Shown: piece by piece, positions 43,687 through 53,878 of the stretch | Position numbering within the stretch: position 1 is the stretch's first letter | Layout: each line of letters starts with the position of its first letter | Assembly (NCBI GenBank): GCA_963820035.1 | Contig: CAWFYK010000002.1 | Span: 1,178,001 to 1,242,000, forward strand | Length of the DNA: 64,000 nucleotides | Reading direction: 5' to 3' | Source of the DNA: JAWWPG01 sp963820035 | Lineage (GTDB): Bacteria; Actinomycetota; Actinomycetes; Propionibacteriales; Nocardioidaceae | Position numbers and translations under genes: made by a program | Notes under the pieces: generated by a model | What the model was told of the DNA's origin: nothing | Database searches by the model: none | Seen by the model: the letters and a program-made list of their open reading frames with translations, nothing else

Positions 43687-46426
43687 GTGGAGGAGCCGCC
43701 GCTTCTGGGGAGGGACGCCGAGCGCGAGCAGGTCCGCCAGCTGCTGGCCACCGCCCGTCTGGGGGTGAGCGGGACGCTGGTTATCACCGGCGAGCCCGGG
43801 GTCGGCAAGACCGCCATGCTCGAGGACGCCCTGGCCGGGGTCGAAGGCATGCAGGTGCTGCGGGCGACCGGCCTCGACTCCGAGCGGCACGTGCCCTTCG
43901 CCGGGCTGCTCCAGCTGCTGCGCCCGGTGCTCGGCCTGCTCGACGCCCTGGCGCCCGCGCAGGCCGAGGCCCTCGGCGGTGCGCTCGAGCTCTCCGAGGC
44001 GGCGCCCGGCAGCGGTGACCGGTTCATGATCGGCGCCGCCGTGCTCGGACTGCTGTCGCGGTACGCCGAGAACGCGCCGGTCGTCGTCGTCGTCGACGAC
44101 CTCCACGCGCTCGACCTGCCGTCCGCCGAGGCGCTGGTCTTCGCGGCCCGCCGGCTGGCGGCCGACCCCGTGGTCGTGCTGGCCACGGCCCGCAGCCCCG
44201 AGGCGGACCGGCTGGTGGCGGGGCTTCCGGTGCTGCCTCTGGGAGGGCTCCCCGACGAGGCCGCGGCGAGCCTCGCCGCCCGCGCCGTCGGCGGCCCGCT
44301 CGCGCCGGGCCGTCTCGAACCGCTACTCACCCTCGCCTCCGGCAACCCGCTGGCGCTGCTGGAGCTGGCGGGAGACGACCTCGACGCCCTGGCCACCGAC
44401 CCGTCGGACCTGCCGGCGCGGGTGCCCGACGCGGTGACGTCGGCGTTCGCTCGCCGGCTCGACCAGCTCGACGAGGGCTGCCGGACCGCGCTGCTGGTGG
44501 CGGCGGTGTGCGGGGGCGACTTGCTGGTCACCACCCGCGCCTGCAAGGCGCTCGGCGTCGACGTCGAGGCGCTGGCCGGGGCCGAGGACGCGGGGCTGGT
44601 CTCGGTCCGTGGCGGCCAGGTGGCCTTCCGGCACCCGCTGGTCCGCGCGGCGTCGTACTCCCGCGCGGGTGCTCGTGAGCGTCGGGCCGCGCACGCGGCG
44701 GTGGCCGGGTCGCTGCCGGAGTCCGACGACGACCGCCGCGCGTGGCACCTGGCCGAGGCCGTCTTGCGGCCCGATGCCGACACCTCGGACCTGCTCGCCC
44801 GCGCCGGCGAGCGGGCCCGGTCACGGACGGCGTACTCGGTCGCCTCGGGTGCGTTCGAGCGGTCCGCCCGGCTGCACCCCGACCCGGGCCCCCGCGCCGA
44901 GCGCCTGCTGCAGGCCGCGGAGACGGCGTGGTCGGCCGGCCTCACCGAGCGGGCCTTCGGCCTGCTCGACACCCATGCCCGAGCCGATCCTCCCGTGCCT
45001 GCGCAGGTGCGCGAGCTCGCCCTGCGCGGCGCCATCGCCGCCCGCACCGGACGGCTCGAGGACGCCCGGCAGATGCTGGTCGCCGCCGCGGACCTCAGCA
45101 CCGACCCTGCGGAGGAGTGCACGCTACCTCTCCGACGCCGTGCACGCGAGCTTCTACCTGGCGGGGGTGCCGGCGGCGCTGCAGCTCGCGCGACGGCTGG
45201 TGGCGCTGGCCCCCCGGGTTACCGACCCGAAGGCCCGCGCCCTGGGGCTGATCGCGACCGGGATGACGCACATCGTCGCGGGCGAGCCCGGCGGCGCCGA
45301 GGACCTGCGCGCCGCGGTGCCGATCATCCGGTCCACGCCGGCGCTGCACCAGGACCCCCACCGGCTGTCGTGCGTGATGCTCGTGCCGCTGTTCCTGCGC
45401 GACAGCGAGCAGGCTGCGACGCTGCGCGAGTACGTCGAGCAGGTGCGCGCCACCGCAGGGGTCGGCGCGCTGCCCGCCGTCCTCTTCCATGTCGCCCGCG
45501 ACCAGGCCACGACCTCGTCGTGGGCGGAGGCGGAGGCCAACTACAGCGAGTCGGTGCGGCTGGCCGAGGAGACCGGTCAGGTGACCGAGCGGCTGATGTC
45601 GCTGGCCGGGCTCAGCTGGCTGGAGGCGCGGCAGGGCCGCGAGGAGGCGGCCCGCGCGCACGCCGGGGACGTGCTCGGCGCGCTGGAGACCACCCACCTG
45701 CACCTGGCCGAGGCGTGGACCCGCTTCGCGCTCGGTGACCTCGAGCTGTCGCTGGGCGAGCCGGCCCGCGCCGTCGCGCAGTTCCGCGCCCTCGAGGAGG
45801 CGATGCAGCGGCACGAGCTGGCCGACGTCGACCTGGTGCCCGGCCCCGAGTTGGCCGATGCGCTGCTGCGTTTGGGCGAGCCCGGTGAGGCGGTCGCGGT
45901 CGCCACCGAGTGCGCGGCCAGGGCCGAGGCCAAGGGGCAGCCGTGGGCGCTCGCGCGGGCCGCCCGGGCGCGCGGCCTGACGGCGCCGGACGCCGCGGCC
46001 GAGGGCTGCTTCGAGTCGGCGCTCGGCCTGCACGCCGCGACGCTCGACCGGTTCGAGGCTGCCCGCACCCGCCTGGCGTACGGCGCGTGGTTGCGGCGCG
46101 CGGCCCGTCGCGTCGACGCCCGCGAGCAGCTGCGGACCGCCCTCGAGGACCTCGAGGACCTCGGCGCCGCGCGGTGGACCGAGCACGCCGCGACCGAGCT
46201 GGCCGCCACCGGCGAAACTGTGCACCGCCGGGGCACCGACCCGCGCAACCTGCTCACCCCGCAGGAGCTGCAGGTCAGTCTGCTGCTCGTCGAGGGCCGC
46301 ACCACCCGGGAGGCGGCGGCAGCGCTCTTCCTCAGCCCGAAGACCGTCGAGTACCACCTGCGCAAGGTCTATACGAAGCTCGGCATCGCCTCCCGCGCCG
46401 AGCTGGCCGACGTGCTGGGAGGCTGA
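43687..46426 (+). pseudogene. LAL-type LuxR regulator (frameshifted)
   Basis: About 913 residues when two frames are joined. N-terminal AAA/STAND ATPase with Walker A GEPGVGKTAML and Walker B VVVVDDLHALD, long TPR-like helical middle, and a C-terminal LuxR HTH (TPQELQVSLLLVEGRTTREA, SPKTVEYHLRKVYTKL). The frame changes at about 45115-45125 by one base, with both sides well conserved; either a recent lesion or an assembly error. GTG start at 43687. Divergent from cassette B and the natural candidate for its activator, with ligand unknown. Confidence 0.8.
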
Positions 46427-46435
46427 GCCCGGGCG

Positions 46436-46910
46436 TCAGGCCGCGACGAAGCTCTCGGTGGACCACCACGCCCGGTAGGTCGCCGAGCCGACCAGCTGCT
46501 CGAGGGCCCGGGTCTGTGAGGCGTGCGCGCGCAGCGCCCGGGAGTTTGCGGGTCAGCAACGGTCCGGACAGCCGGACCTGCGACGACAGGTCCGGCTCGG
46601 GAGTCATGGGCGGAGGAGTCGTCCACAGCCCGACCCGGTCGTTGAGCTCACCCCAGGCCCGGTGGAGGTCGGGGTCAGGTTCGCGTACCAGAGCTCCGCG
46701 TGCTGCCCGGTCCGTCGCCACGCCTCGGTGGCCCAGGCCGAGACGGTCCGGTGGTCGGGCTGGCCGGTCATCCCCTCGGGCCCGAAGGTGACGATGACCT
46801 CCGGTCGGACGGCCTCGATGACGGCGACGAGGTCGGCGACGCCGTCGTCGAGCGGCACGCCGGCGAGCTCACCGTCGCGGTGACCACCACCGGTGCTCGC
46901 GCATCGCGAT
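46436..46910 (-). pseudogene. PIG-L/LmbE-type deacetylase remnant
   Basis: Pieces in different frames: LDDGVADLVAVIEAVRPEVI, VTFGPEGMTGQPDHRTVSAW, then RVRLSGPLLTRKL and a tail AYRAWWSTESFVAA-like just before the stop at 46436. PIG-L family zinc deacetylases include mycothiol-pathway enzymes, but the metal-binding AHPDD motif and N-terminus are lost here. Convergent with the LAL gene end. Confidence 0.6.
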
Positions 46911-46934
46911 GCTGGCGTCACACTGGTGATGTGG

Positions 46935-47400
46935 TGCACGCGGCGGGTGAGGCTTCGATCACTAAGCGGGAACGCGAGGTGCTCACGCTGGTTGCCGATC
47001 ACCTGACGAAGGCCGGGTTTTGCGGCGGAACTGTGCCTGTCGGTCCGTCCTGTAGAAAGTCACGTGTCTTCGATGATCCGCAAGACGCGGGTGTTCGACC
47101 GGCGGGCCCTGACCAGGCAGGCGAGGGGGCGTCCTGGTCCATGGTCATCTCGTCGCGGCCGCTTTCCCGCGGCGACCCTCGGCATCCCCGAGGGGCATCA
47201 CGGATCTGTCAACGACGCGGTCGTGGCCACGCTCGCCTCCAGTGACGCACTGATCGGCCTCGACAACTGCGAGCAGGTGCTCGACGGCGTCCGCACCTGC
47301 GCGCAGACACTTCTGGCCGGATTGACGCCTCTCCGTACTCAGACGTACCAACGGCGATCTCTCCCACATGCCGAACCTTCCCTGGGAAGTGGCCGGTTCG
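46935..47400 (+). pseudogene. Decayed LuxR/ATPase regulator
   Basis: Across frames: EASITKREREVLTLVADHLT then SSMIRKTRVFDRRALTRQA, a LuxR HTH placed N-terminally. After a gap comes VVATLASSDALIGLDNCEQV with LRTQTYQRRSL, part of an NB-ARC/AAA ATPase (LDNCEH-type Walker B). The Walker A region and the rest are deleted. Confidence 0.5.
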
Positions 47401-47642
47401 GCGCGGTCCAAACTCCCGACCGTCCCGATTGACCCGCCCGAACCGTAGCCCGGACCGGGGGCCTTCTACGCGACCGTTCTGCAGCAGCCCTGTCTGGTGC
47501 GAAGTGCAGCACGGGTGATGTGTCTAGCGCGCTCCCCCTCGGCGAGGACGGGTTGGACGCACTCGTTTGGGTCGTGACGTCGGAACGACGGTCGCAGGTC
47601 CGGGCTTCCTGCGCCCAGGTATCACCAAGTCGACGGACCGGC

Positions 47643-48490
47643 TTACAGTCCGAGACCGCGGCTGGAGCTGGTGGCCAGGGCTTGGAGGGGGCGGAGGTAT
47701 CGGTCGACGAGGACGGACAGGTCGCGGTGTCGGTTTGGGGCGGCGATCCGTTCCAGCGGGACGCCGACCAAGGCGGCGGTGGTGGCGTGCCCGGCGCGAA
47801 GTGAGTGTGCGGTGACCCGGTCGGCGGGCAGGCCGGCTTTCCGGGCGCGGGTGTGGATCATCGGCGTGATGGTGTTGCCGGACAGCGGGTCGTGGTGGAT
47901 GCGGCTTTAGTAGACGCGGATGAACAGCGGCCCGGGCTGGTGGCCGCGCAGCCCGAGCCAGGCGTCGAGGGCAGCGACCGGGTCGGTGAGCTCGTGGTTG
48001 CCGTGGGCGACGCCGACGACGTGTCCGTGTTCTTCCTGGTCGGTCTTGGACCGACGCACCGTGACGAGCGATCCGGCGGACTTGGACTCAGCGCGACCAT
48101 TTCGCCGCAGCGCAGCGCGCCGGTGTAGCCGAGCAGGATGATCGCGGGATCGCGGACGCCGATCGGTGTGGCCTGGTCGATGCCGGTGACCACCTGGCGG
48201 ATCTGGGGGACGGTCAGGGCGCGCGCCTGTCGTCGCGGTGCGATGCCGTACCTACGGCGCAGCCCTCGGCGGACCTGCCGCACCCCGGTGTCTGCGACCG
48301 GGTCGGCCAGCCCGTGCGAGCGGTGCAGGTGGCCGATGGTAGAGCAGGCCACGTTCAGGGTGGCCACCGTGATACCGCCTACCCGCGTTCGGCGAGGTAC
48401 GCGCACAGCGCGGGCGGGTCGCCGGGTAGCGGCGTGATGCCGCGGCTGGTGCGAGTTCCGGATCGTCAGCTGGGCGTGTAAACGCGTCGG
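47643..48490 (-). pseudogene. Tyrosine recombinase remnant, copy 1
   Basis: Upstream frame: LNVACSTIGHLHRSHGLADPV and RDPAIILLGYTGALRCGEMVAL (core helix with catalytic Arg region). Downstream frame: VTAHSLRAGHATTAALVGVPLERIAA with the HxxR box (HSLRAGHAT), and HRDLSVLVDRYLRPLQAL with the tyrosine in DRYLRP. At least two frameshifts in the middle, and the N-terminus is lost. Same family as copies at 56.1 and 57.2 kb. Confidence 0.75.
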
Positions 48491-48744
48491 TTCGACGCTC
48501 TAACGTGCGCCGCTGCTCGACGCCCGGTCGAGGCCAAGATCGGGATCGGGCCTTCGGTGCGGAGTGCTGACTGTCGGCGCGGCTATCGTGCCGGCAGCAA
48601 TTGGTCGACCACGGGGGTTGACAACTGATGCATACTCGGGGAAGAGCCAGTCCGCGCGACCGACCGGACGATGACGGGGACGCGGTCATCGTGCCCCGGT
48701 TGCGGCTGTCCGCCAATCGCCAATGAATCGCTCAAGGGGACACC

Positions 48745-50910
48745 GTGAGCACCGTTTTCAATCCCTCCCGATGGTCCATCGCCGGAGTTGCGACCGCTTC
48801 GGTCCTCGGGCTCGTCGCCATCATTCCCTCAACAATGGCAACGGCCGCCGGCTCATCGAGTTGCGCGCCGTCGTCGACCAAGGTCAAGACGGTCACGAAC
48901 ACGAACAACTCAGGAGCCGGATCCCTCCGCGCGGCCATCTTCAAGGTCAACAACCCCTCCCTTGCCTGGGACACCATCAACTTCAAAATCCCCGGGGCCG
49001 GAAACCACGTCATCGCGCCACTGACCAACCTGCCATCCCTCACGGCACCGGTCACGATCGACGGCTACTCTCAGCCCGGTTCAAGCCAAGCGTCGCCGAC
49101 CACCCCGGCGGACCTCGGCATCGTCATCGACGCCAGAGGGCTCAACCGAGGCCTAAGATTGGCTACCCACGACAGCGTGGCGAAGGGTCTGAACGTCCGC
49201 AATGCTAACGCCGGGTCTGGGGATGGCATTGTCGTCGTGGGTGACTGCAACACGATTGCCGGCAACTACGTCGGGGTGATGGCTGGTGGGCAGACCGGGG
49301 CCGCCAACGTCGACGACGGCATCACCGTCACGGGTGACTCGAACACCGTCGGGGGCTCCTTGCCGGCCGATCGCAACGTGGTTTCCGCGAATGGAGGCAC
49401 CGGAGTGCTGGTCTCGGGAGGTGGAAACACCGTCGCCGGCAACCTGATTGGAACCAACGACGACGGCAACGCGGCGCTAGGTAACGGTGCCGAAGGGGTC
49501 TCCGTCACTGGCGACTCGAACACCGTCGGAGGGACGGTAGCGGGTACGCAGAATGTCGTGTCGGGCAATGGCGGCGTCGGCGTGGCGGTAGCCGGCAGCA
49601 GCAACACGATCGCTGCTAACCGAGTCGGCACCAACGAGGACGGCACCGCGGCACTCGGCAACTCTGGTGGAGGTATCGAGATCGGACCGGGTGCCGGGAA
49701 CGTCGTCGGCGGCGCGCTTGCGAACCTGGTGTCGGGCAACGTTGGGTCGGGTGTGATCGTCGACGCGACCGCCTCCGGCTCCCAGGTGCTCGGGAACCTG
49801 GTCGGTACCGACGCCGACGCCCTCGCCGACATCGGAAACTCTGGCGACGGGGTCCTCGTCAACGCCGCAACTACCGTGATCTCGCAGAACGTGATTGCGG
49901 GCAACGGGGCCGCCGGCATCGATGCGCACGCCGACGGTGTGCTGATCTTCAGCAACCAGATCGGAGTGGTCACGACCGCGACTGGGCCCGCACCTCTTTC
50001 CAACGACCGCGACGGCATCATCGTGAGAGGTGACGGCGCGGTCATCGGCGACATCGACGCCGGCAACACTGTGGCCGCCAACGGGAGGAACGGGATCCGG
50101 CTCGAGGGCGACGACCAGACGGTCTCGGACAACTTCATCGGCACCGACTCCACTGGCGCCCTCGGCCTGGGGAACGGCCGCGACGGGGTGTTCCTTCACG
50201 GAAAAAACAGTCTGATCGGCGGCGCAACGCAGGATCTCGGCAATGTCAGCTCCGGAAACCAGCAGGCAGGCGTTCACGTGGTCTCCCCCGGCGGGCCGCA
50301 CATCGCGGCGTTCGATCGGGTGATCTGGAACCTCATCGGGACTGCCCCGAACGGCGCCGACCCGATCGCCAACACCGGCGACGGCGTCCTGCTGCAAGCA
50401 ACCCAGGTTCAGGTGACGACCAACACAATCTGGTTCAACGCCGAGTCCGGGATCGAAGTGCTGCAAGGAACCCAGAATCCGCTGGTCGGCAACCGCATCA
50501 CGCTCAGCGGCCAGCTTGGCATCGACCTGTTCCCGCTCGGGGTCACCCCAAACGATGTGTTGGATCCCGACACCGGCGCCAACGACCTGCTCAACGTCCC
50601 GCTCATCATGTCGGCCACTTCCAACGCCAGCGGGACCCTCGTGACGTGGCGCATGGTACAAGGCCTCCCGGGGACGAAGATGCAGTTCGAGTTCTTCGCC
50701 AACAGTAGCTGCGACGGATCCGGGAGCGGGGAAGCGCTGAGGCCCCTCGGCACGGCTGTCCGCACCACGGATGCGATGGGAAACCTCACCGCGACCGTAC
50801 AGCTCACCGGGACCTCCGTGCCCGGCGAGGTCGCCTCTGCGACAGCCACCCTGGTGCCCATCACCTTGGGTCCCACCTCTGAGCTGTCCCCCTGCCTCAC
50901 CATCTCCTAA
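48745..50910 (+). CDS. Secreted right-handed parallel beta-helix protein
   Basis: 721 aa from GTG. Signal peptide about residues 1-35 (hydrophobic core IAGVATASVLGLVAII, cleavage after ATAAG), then GAGSLRAAI, typical of cell-surface CSLREA-like domains, and more than ten PbH1-type coils with the recurring pattern NTVGG..., NVVSGNGG.GV.V, GN.IGTN.DG.AALGN. The C-terminal ~120 residues form a beta-sandwich-like end. Exported, probably wall-associated or secreted, possibly polysaccharide-binding or -degrading; no catalytic residues assignable. Next gene fragment begins 6 bp after the stop. Confidence 0.85.
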   Translation: MSTVFNPSRWSIAGVATASVLGLVAIIPSTMATAAGSSSCAPSSTKVKTVTNTNNSGAGSLRAAIFKVNNPSLAWDTINFKIPGAGNHVIAPLTNLPSLTAPVTIDGYSQPGSSQASPTTPADLGIVIDARGLNRGLRLATHDSVAKGLNVRNANAGSGDGIVVVGDCNTIAGNYVGVMAGGQTGAANVDDGITVTGDSNTVGGSLPADRNVVSANGGTGVLVSGGGNTVAGNLIGTNDDGNAALGNGAEGVSVTGDSNTVGGTVAGTQNVVSGNGGVGVAVAGSSNTIAANRVGTNEDGTAALGNSGGGIEIGPGAGNVVGGALANLVSGNVGSGVIVDATASGSQVLGNLVGTDADALADIGNSGDGVLVNAATTVISQNVIAGNGAAGIDAHADGVLIFSNQIGVVTTATGPAPLSNDRDGIIVRGDGAVIGDIDAGNTVAANGRNGIRLEGDDQTVSDNFIGTDSTGALGLGNGRDGVFLHGKNSLIGGATQDLGNVSSGNQQAGVHVVSPGGPHIAAFDRVIWNLIGTAPNGADPIANTGDGVLLQATQVQVTTNTIWFNAESGIEVLQGTQNPLVGNRITLSGQLGIDLFPLGVTPNDVLDPDTGANDLLNVPLIMSATSNASGTLVTWRMVQGLPGTKMQFEFFANSSCDGSGSGEALRPLGTAVRTTDAMGNLTATVQLTGTSVPGEVASATATLVPITLGPTSELSPCLTIS

Positions 50911-50916
50911 GGCGCC

Positions 50917-51222
50917 ATGCAAGAACATTTGGACCCGGCTCAGCCGCACTGTGCCAAGAACCCAGTGGCTACGGCAGGAGAATCAGCGTCGACCTCAGGG
51001 CGAACTGAACAGGCACAGGTTAGCCTGCAGGAGCTGCACCTGCCCCTCCGCGACGAGTCAGAAATAGCGGCCATGACCGGGGCGATCAAGGATGTCTTCC
51101 CCGGGTCGGACTTCCTGCACCTCTTCGAGATGACAGTCGAACACGTTCTCCAACCGGGCTACGACTTCGGAAACGAGTCCGACGTCGGCCTCGAGCTAGT
51201 AATCGACTGGGTTGCTGCTTAG
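50917..51222 (+). pseudogene. TetR-family regulator C-terminal fragment
   Basis: 101 codons. The second half, EIAAMTGAIKDVFPGSDFLH and VEHVLQPGYDFGNESDVGLE, resembles the last helices of TetR/AcrR ligand-binding domains (GYDFG.EF.FGLDLILDG pattern). No HTH precedes it; the 5' part is replaced by beta-helix gene flank and the 3' end abuts an IS3 terminus. Confidence 0.5.
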
Positions 51223-51263
51223 CTTGAAGCGCCCAAGGTTTGATGCCGCTCCTGTTTGAGTCC

Positions 51264-51975
51264 ATGAGAATGAGCACCATGCCGAAGAAGATCGATGAAG
51301 ACCTCAAGGCCAGAGCTGTGCGACTGGTCGCTCACCACCAGGGCGAGTACTCCTCGCTGACGGCTGCTGCGACGGTGGTGGCCAAGCAGCTTGGGGTTGG
51401 TAAGGAGTCCGTGCGCCGTTGGGTGATCCACTCCCAGGTCGACGGCGGCCATCGTGCGGGCGCCACGAGCGAGGAGCTGGCTGAGATCAAGGCGCTCAAG
51501 GACAAGGTCCGCCGCCTCGAGGAGGACAACGCGATCTTGAAGTCCGCGTCGGTTTTTCTTCGCTGGGGAACTCGACCCCCGCAACCGCTGATCATGGGTT
51601 TCGTCGACACCATGAGAAGCCAGGGCCACGCGGTTGAGTCGATCTGTCGGGTGCTGCGTGAGCAGGGCTGCCAGATCGCCGCGCGGACCTACCGCAGCTG
51701 GAAGCGAGCAGGGCGAGTCGTGGCTTCATGGATCGTGTCCGATGCCCACGTCGTCGACGCCGTGCGTGACATCGCCTGGACGACCAAGGTCGACCACGGC
51801 GTCGCGGTGCGAAACCTTGCGCCTGAGGGGCTCTATGGACGTCGGAATATGACGGCCTACCTGCGCCGCACCGTCATGCCCGAAGTGTCTGCTGGCTCGG
51901 TGGACCGTGCGATGCGGACCCTGGGGCTGTCAGGGGTCAGGCGTGACAAGGGCGTGCGGACGACGATCCCGGCCA
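51264..51975 (+). pseudogene. IS3-family transposase, OrfA plus 5' part of OrfB
   Basis: OrfA-type HTH protein (KARAVRLVAHHQGEYSSLTA, GVGKESVRRWVIHSQVDGG) and leucine-zipper-like helix (LKDKVRRLEEDNAILKSAS), running without a stop into OrfB (MGFVDTMRSQGHAVESICRV, LYGRRNMTAYLRRT, RTLGLSGVRRDKGVRTTIP). The usual OrfA/OrfB frame change is bypassed at a T-run near 51553. All of the DDE domain is missing from 51975, where another gene begins on the opposite strand. Confidence 0.8.
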
Positions 51976-52414
51976 CGGTGACGATGGCCCGGCGCTCCTC
52001 CTGCAAGCCGCGGACCATCCAGCAGATGCGCAGATCGGGCACCGCGAAGTCGTCCAACTCATAGCTCCAGGTCACGACGAGCCCGGCCCTCATCGTGACC
52101 CGATGACCAACTTCGAAGTCGGCCCGATCAAGTCCGACACCACCGATGAGCACCTCCACGCCCTTGGCAGCCAACACCACCTGGGGGTCGTGGTCCGCGC
52201 CGACCCACGTGATCGACCCGGTGACCTCATGATGGAGAGTCTCGTAGCCGTCGGGGTCGGGGCCGCCCCGATGCATGATGCGATCGACGCCAATAGCCGG
52301 TTGCAGGCTCCAGGCTTGGCCGGTCAGGCCAACCTCGCGTGGGAGTGTCTCGTCGACAACGAGGTAACCGATCTCACCGTCCTCAACGATCGAACACGAC
52401 AGATTGACCCACAT
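51968..52414 (-). pseudogene. Unknown protein, 3' end cut by IS3
   Basis: About 148 residues from ATG 52414 (MWVNLSCSIVEDGEIGYLVV), beta-rich, with two similar-looking modules (WSLQPAIGVDRIMHRGGPDP, GSITWVGADHDPQVVLAAKG, VEVLIGGVGLDRADFEVGHR). The frame enters IS3 antisense at about 51970, so the natural C-terminus is missing. Family not recognised. Confidence 0.5.
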
Positions 52415-52582
52415 GCGTCGACGATGTCATGCCCACCAGGTGAAGACCGCCGCCGGGCCGCGCGTGGGTCGACTGAAAGCGAACAGGCTGTGATCCCTCG
52501 ATGACCCGGTCATGGGGTGACACAGATCGCCCGCCCGATGGCTCCGCAAGGGACGCCCAGTGGGTGGACGGGTAACGCGGCA

Positions 52583-52706
52583 GGGAAAGGGAGGGCGGGT
52601 CATCAGTGTTGTCATAGCTGGGTTATAGCGGGCCGCATCACCACTCCCGCGCCAGGCCCAGGGTCGCCACCTGCCCGAGCCGGACGGCGACGTCATAAAA
52701 GACTGA
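52583..52706. repeat. ~124-bp imperfect direct repeat, recombinase-leader copy A
   Basis: Aligns with 57136-57260 through GGGAGGGC, CAGTG.TGTCAT..C, GGGTCGCCACC.GCCCGAG and GGACGGCGACGTCA. The other copy is the region directly upstream of the tyrosine recombinase at 56.1-57.2 kb, so this is probably the leader of a fourth, otherwise lost copy. Confidence 0.55.
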
Positions 52707-53084
52707 GTTTCCGCTGACATGCATGAGACCTGCGCGTCCGCTGTGACGATCATCGCACCACAACCCGAGGAGGCTCAGGTGCCAGCAGAGCCCTCCGCGA
52801 GCAGACCTTCTCAGCCGGCCCGGCAACCTCGTCACCAACCACCCGCCGGATCCCACCCGCAGAAGCGGATGGCGCCTCGAGACGATCGGGTGCGATCACG
52901 GCAGTAGCCCAGATAGGGCTACTGCAGAACGGCGTCTCGTAGAACGTCCCCGTCCCGGGAAGCCGATCGGACGGGTCTATCGGGACGAGACTGGGGTCTG
53001 ACCGCACTGAATCGACCGCATCCGTGAGGGGTTCGGCCACCGGAACGAGATGTTGCCCCGACGGCGGAGGACTGGCCCCGGTGA
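52707..53084. other. Gene-free stretch
   Basis: No protein-like frame. Separates the repeat from the membrane protein's 3' end. Confidence 0.35.
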
Positions 53085-53732
53085 TCAGGCCCTGGCCAGC
53101 GCCGGACCGTGCTCAGTTGCTGTCGTGACCTCCGCGCGACGGGTCAGGCTGATCGCCACCGCGACGTACCAGAGGGTGATCACCGCCATTGGTAGCACGA
53201 TGTTGCTCAGCATCAGCACGGCCGCCGGGTAGCCCACCACCGTCAGCCACCGGGGCAGCAGCCCGGTGTGCCGCGAGACCGTGGTCAGGGTCGCTGCGAG
53301 GACAGCGGCCGCGAAGGCGCACACCGAGACGAGCACGGCGTAGGCAGGGCCAGCGAGGTACATCAGGCTGGACGTCGGCTTGGCCTCGAACAGGCTCACG
53401 GCGACCGGGACGGCCAGCCACAGGGCCCCACCGACCATGGTCATGGTCGCCCAGGCGATCGCGGCGGTCTGGGTCAGGTGTCGGCTCACCGGTCCTGCAC
53501 CGACGGCTTCGACCCTGGCCGCGAGCACGGCCGAGAAGACCAGCAGCAGCGCGCCGCCCAGCCCGATCGCGAAACCGGAGACCATCCAGCGCCCGGTGCC
53601 GTGCACGTCGAACCAGTGCGCCACGGCGGCGTCGTTCATGGTGCCGTCCGGGAAGTTGTCCAGCGCGAGCCCGGCGATCACGCCAAGGATGCCGAGCACA
53701 CCAACCAGGGGTGCTGCCTTCTGTAGGGACAT
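53085..53732 (-). CDS. Multi-pass membrane protein, DUF4386-like
   Basis: 215 aa from ATG at 53732. About six helices: PLVGVLGILGVIAGLAL, FAIGLGGALLLVFSAVLA, ATMTMVGGALWLAVPVAVSL, YAVLVSVCAFAAAVLAATL, a helix near YPAAVLMLSNIVL and MAVITLWYVAVAISL, with the GLLPRWLTVVGYP linker near the C-terminus shared in style with 16395-17186. Function unknown. Divergent from the two-component operon (146 bp), so it may be a target of that response regulator. Confidence 0.75.
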   Translation of the reverse strand: MSLQKAAPLVGVLGILGVIAGLALDNFPDGTMNDAAVAHWFDVHGTGRWMVSGFAIGLGGALLLVFSAVLAARVEAVGAGPVSRHLTQTAAIAWATMTMVGGALWLAVPVAVSLFEAKPTSSLMYLAGPAYAVLVSVCAFAAAVLAATLTTVSRHTGLLPRWLTVVGYPAAVLMLSNIVLPMAVITLWYVAVAISLTRRAEVTTATEHGPALARA

Positions 53733-53878
53733 GATGGTTCCTCTCGTCGAGTGAGATGTCGCCCCGACGGTAGGTATCGTGCGTGGGTCGCCGCGTCGGT
53801 CCACGGGTCGAAGATGGTCGCGGAGCTTCGACCCTGCGATCGACACCGCTCCGCGACAACCAGCGGTAACTTCGACGG

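Noticed and set aside
43674..45122. Minus-strand Ser/Ala/Arg-rich ORF opposite the LAL gene
   Set aside because: Low-complexity composition typical of GC-rich antisense frames; the plus frame has Walker motifs.
48618..48640. TTGACA box upstream of the beta-helix gene as a promoter
   Set aside because: No -10-like hexamer at 16-18 bp spacing, so promoter not supported.
49477..50949. 490-codon minus-strand ORF opposite the beta-helix gene
   Set aside because: Antisense of a repetitive, clearly coding, signal-peptide-bearing protein; no family resemblance and strong codon bias for the plus strand.
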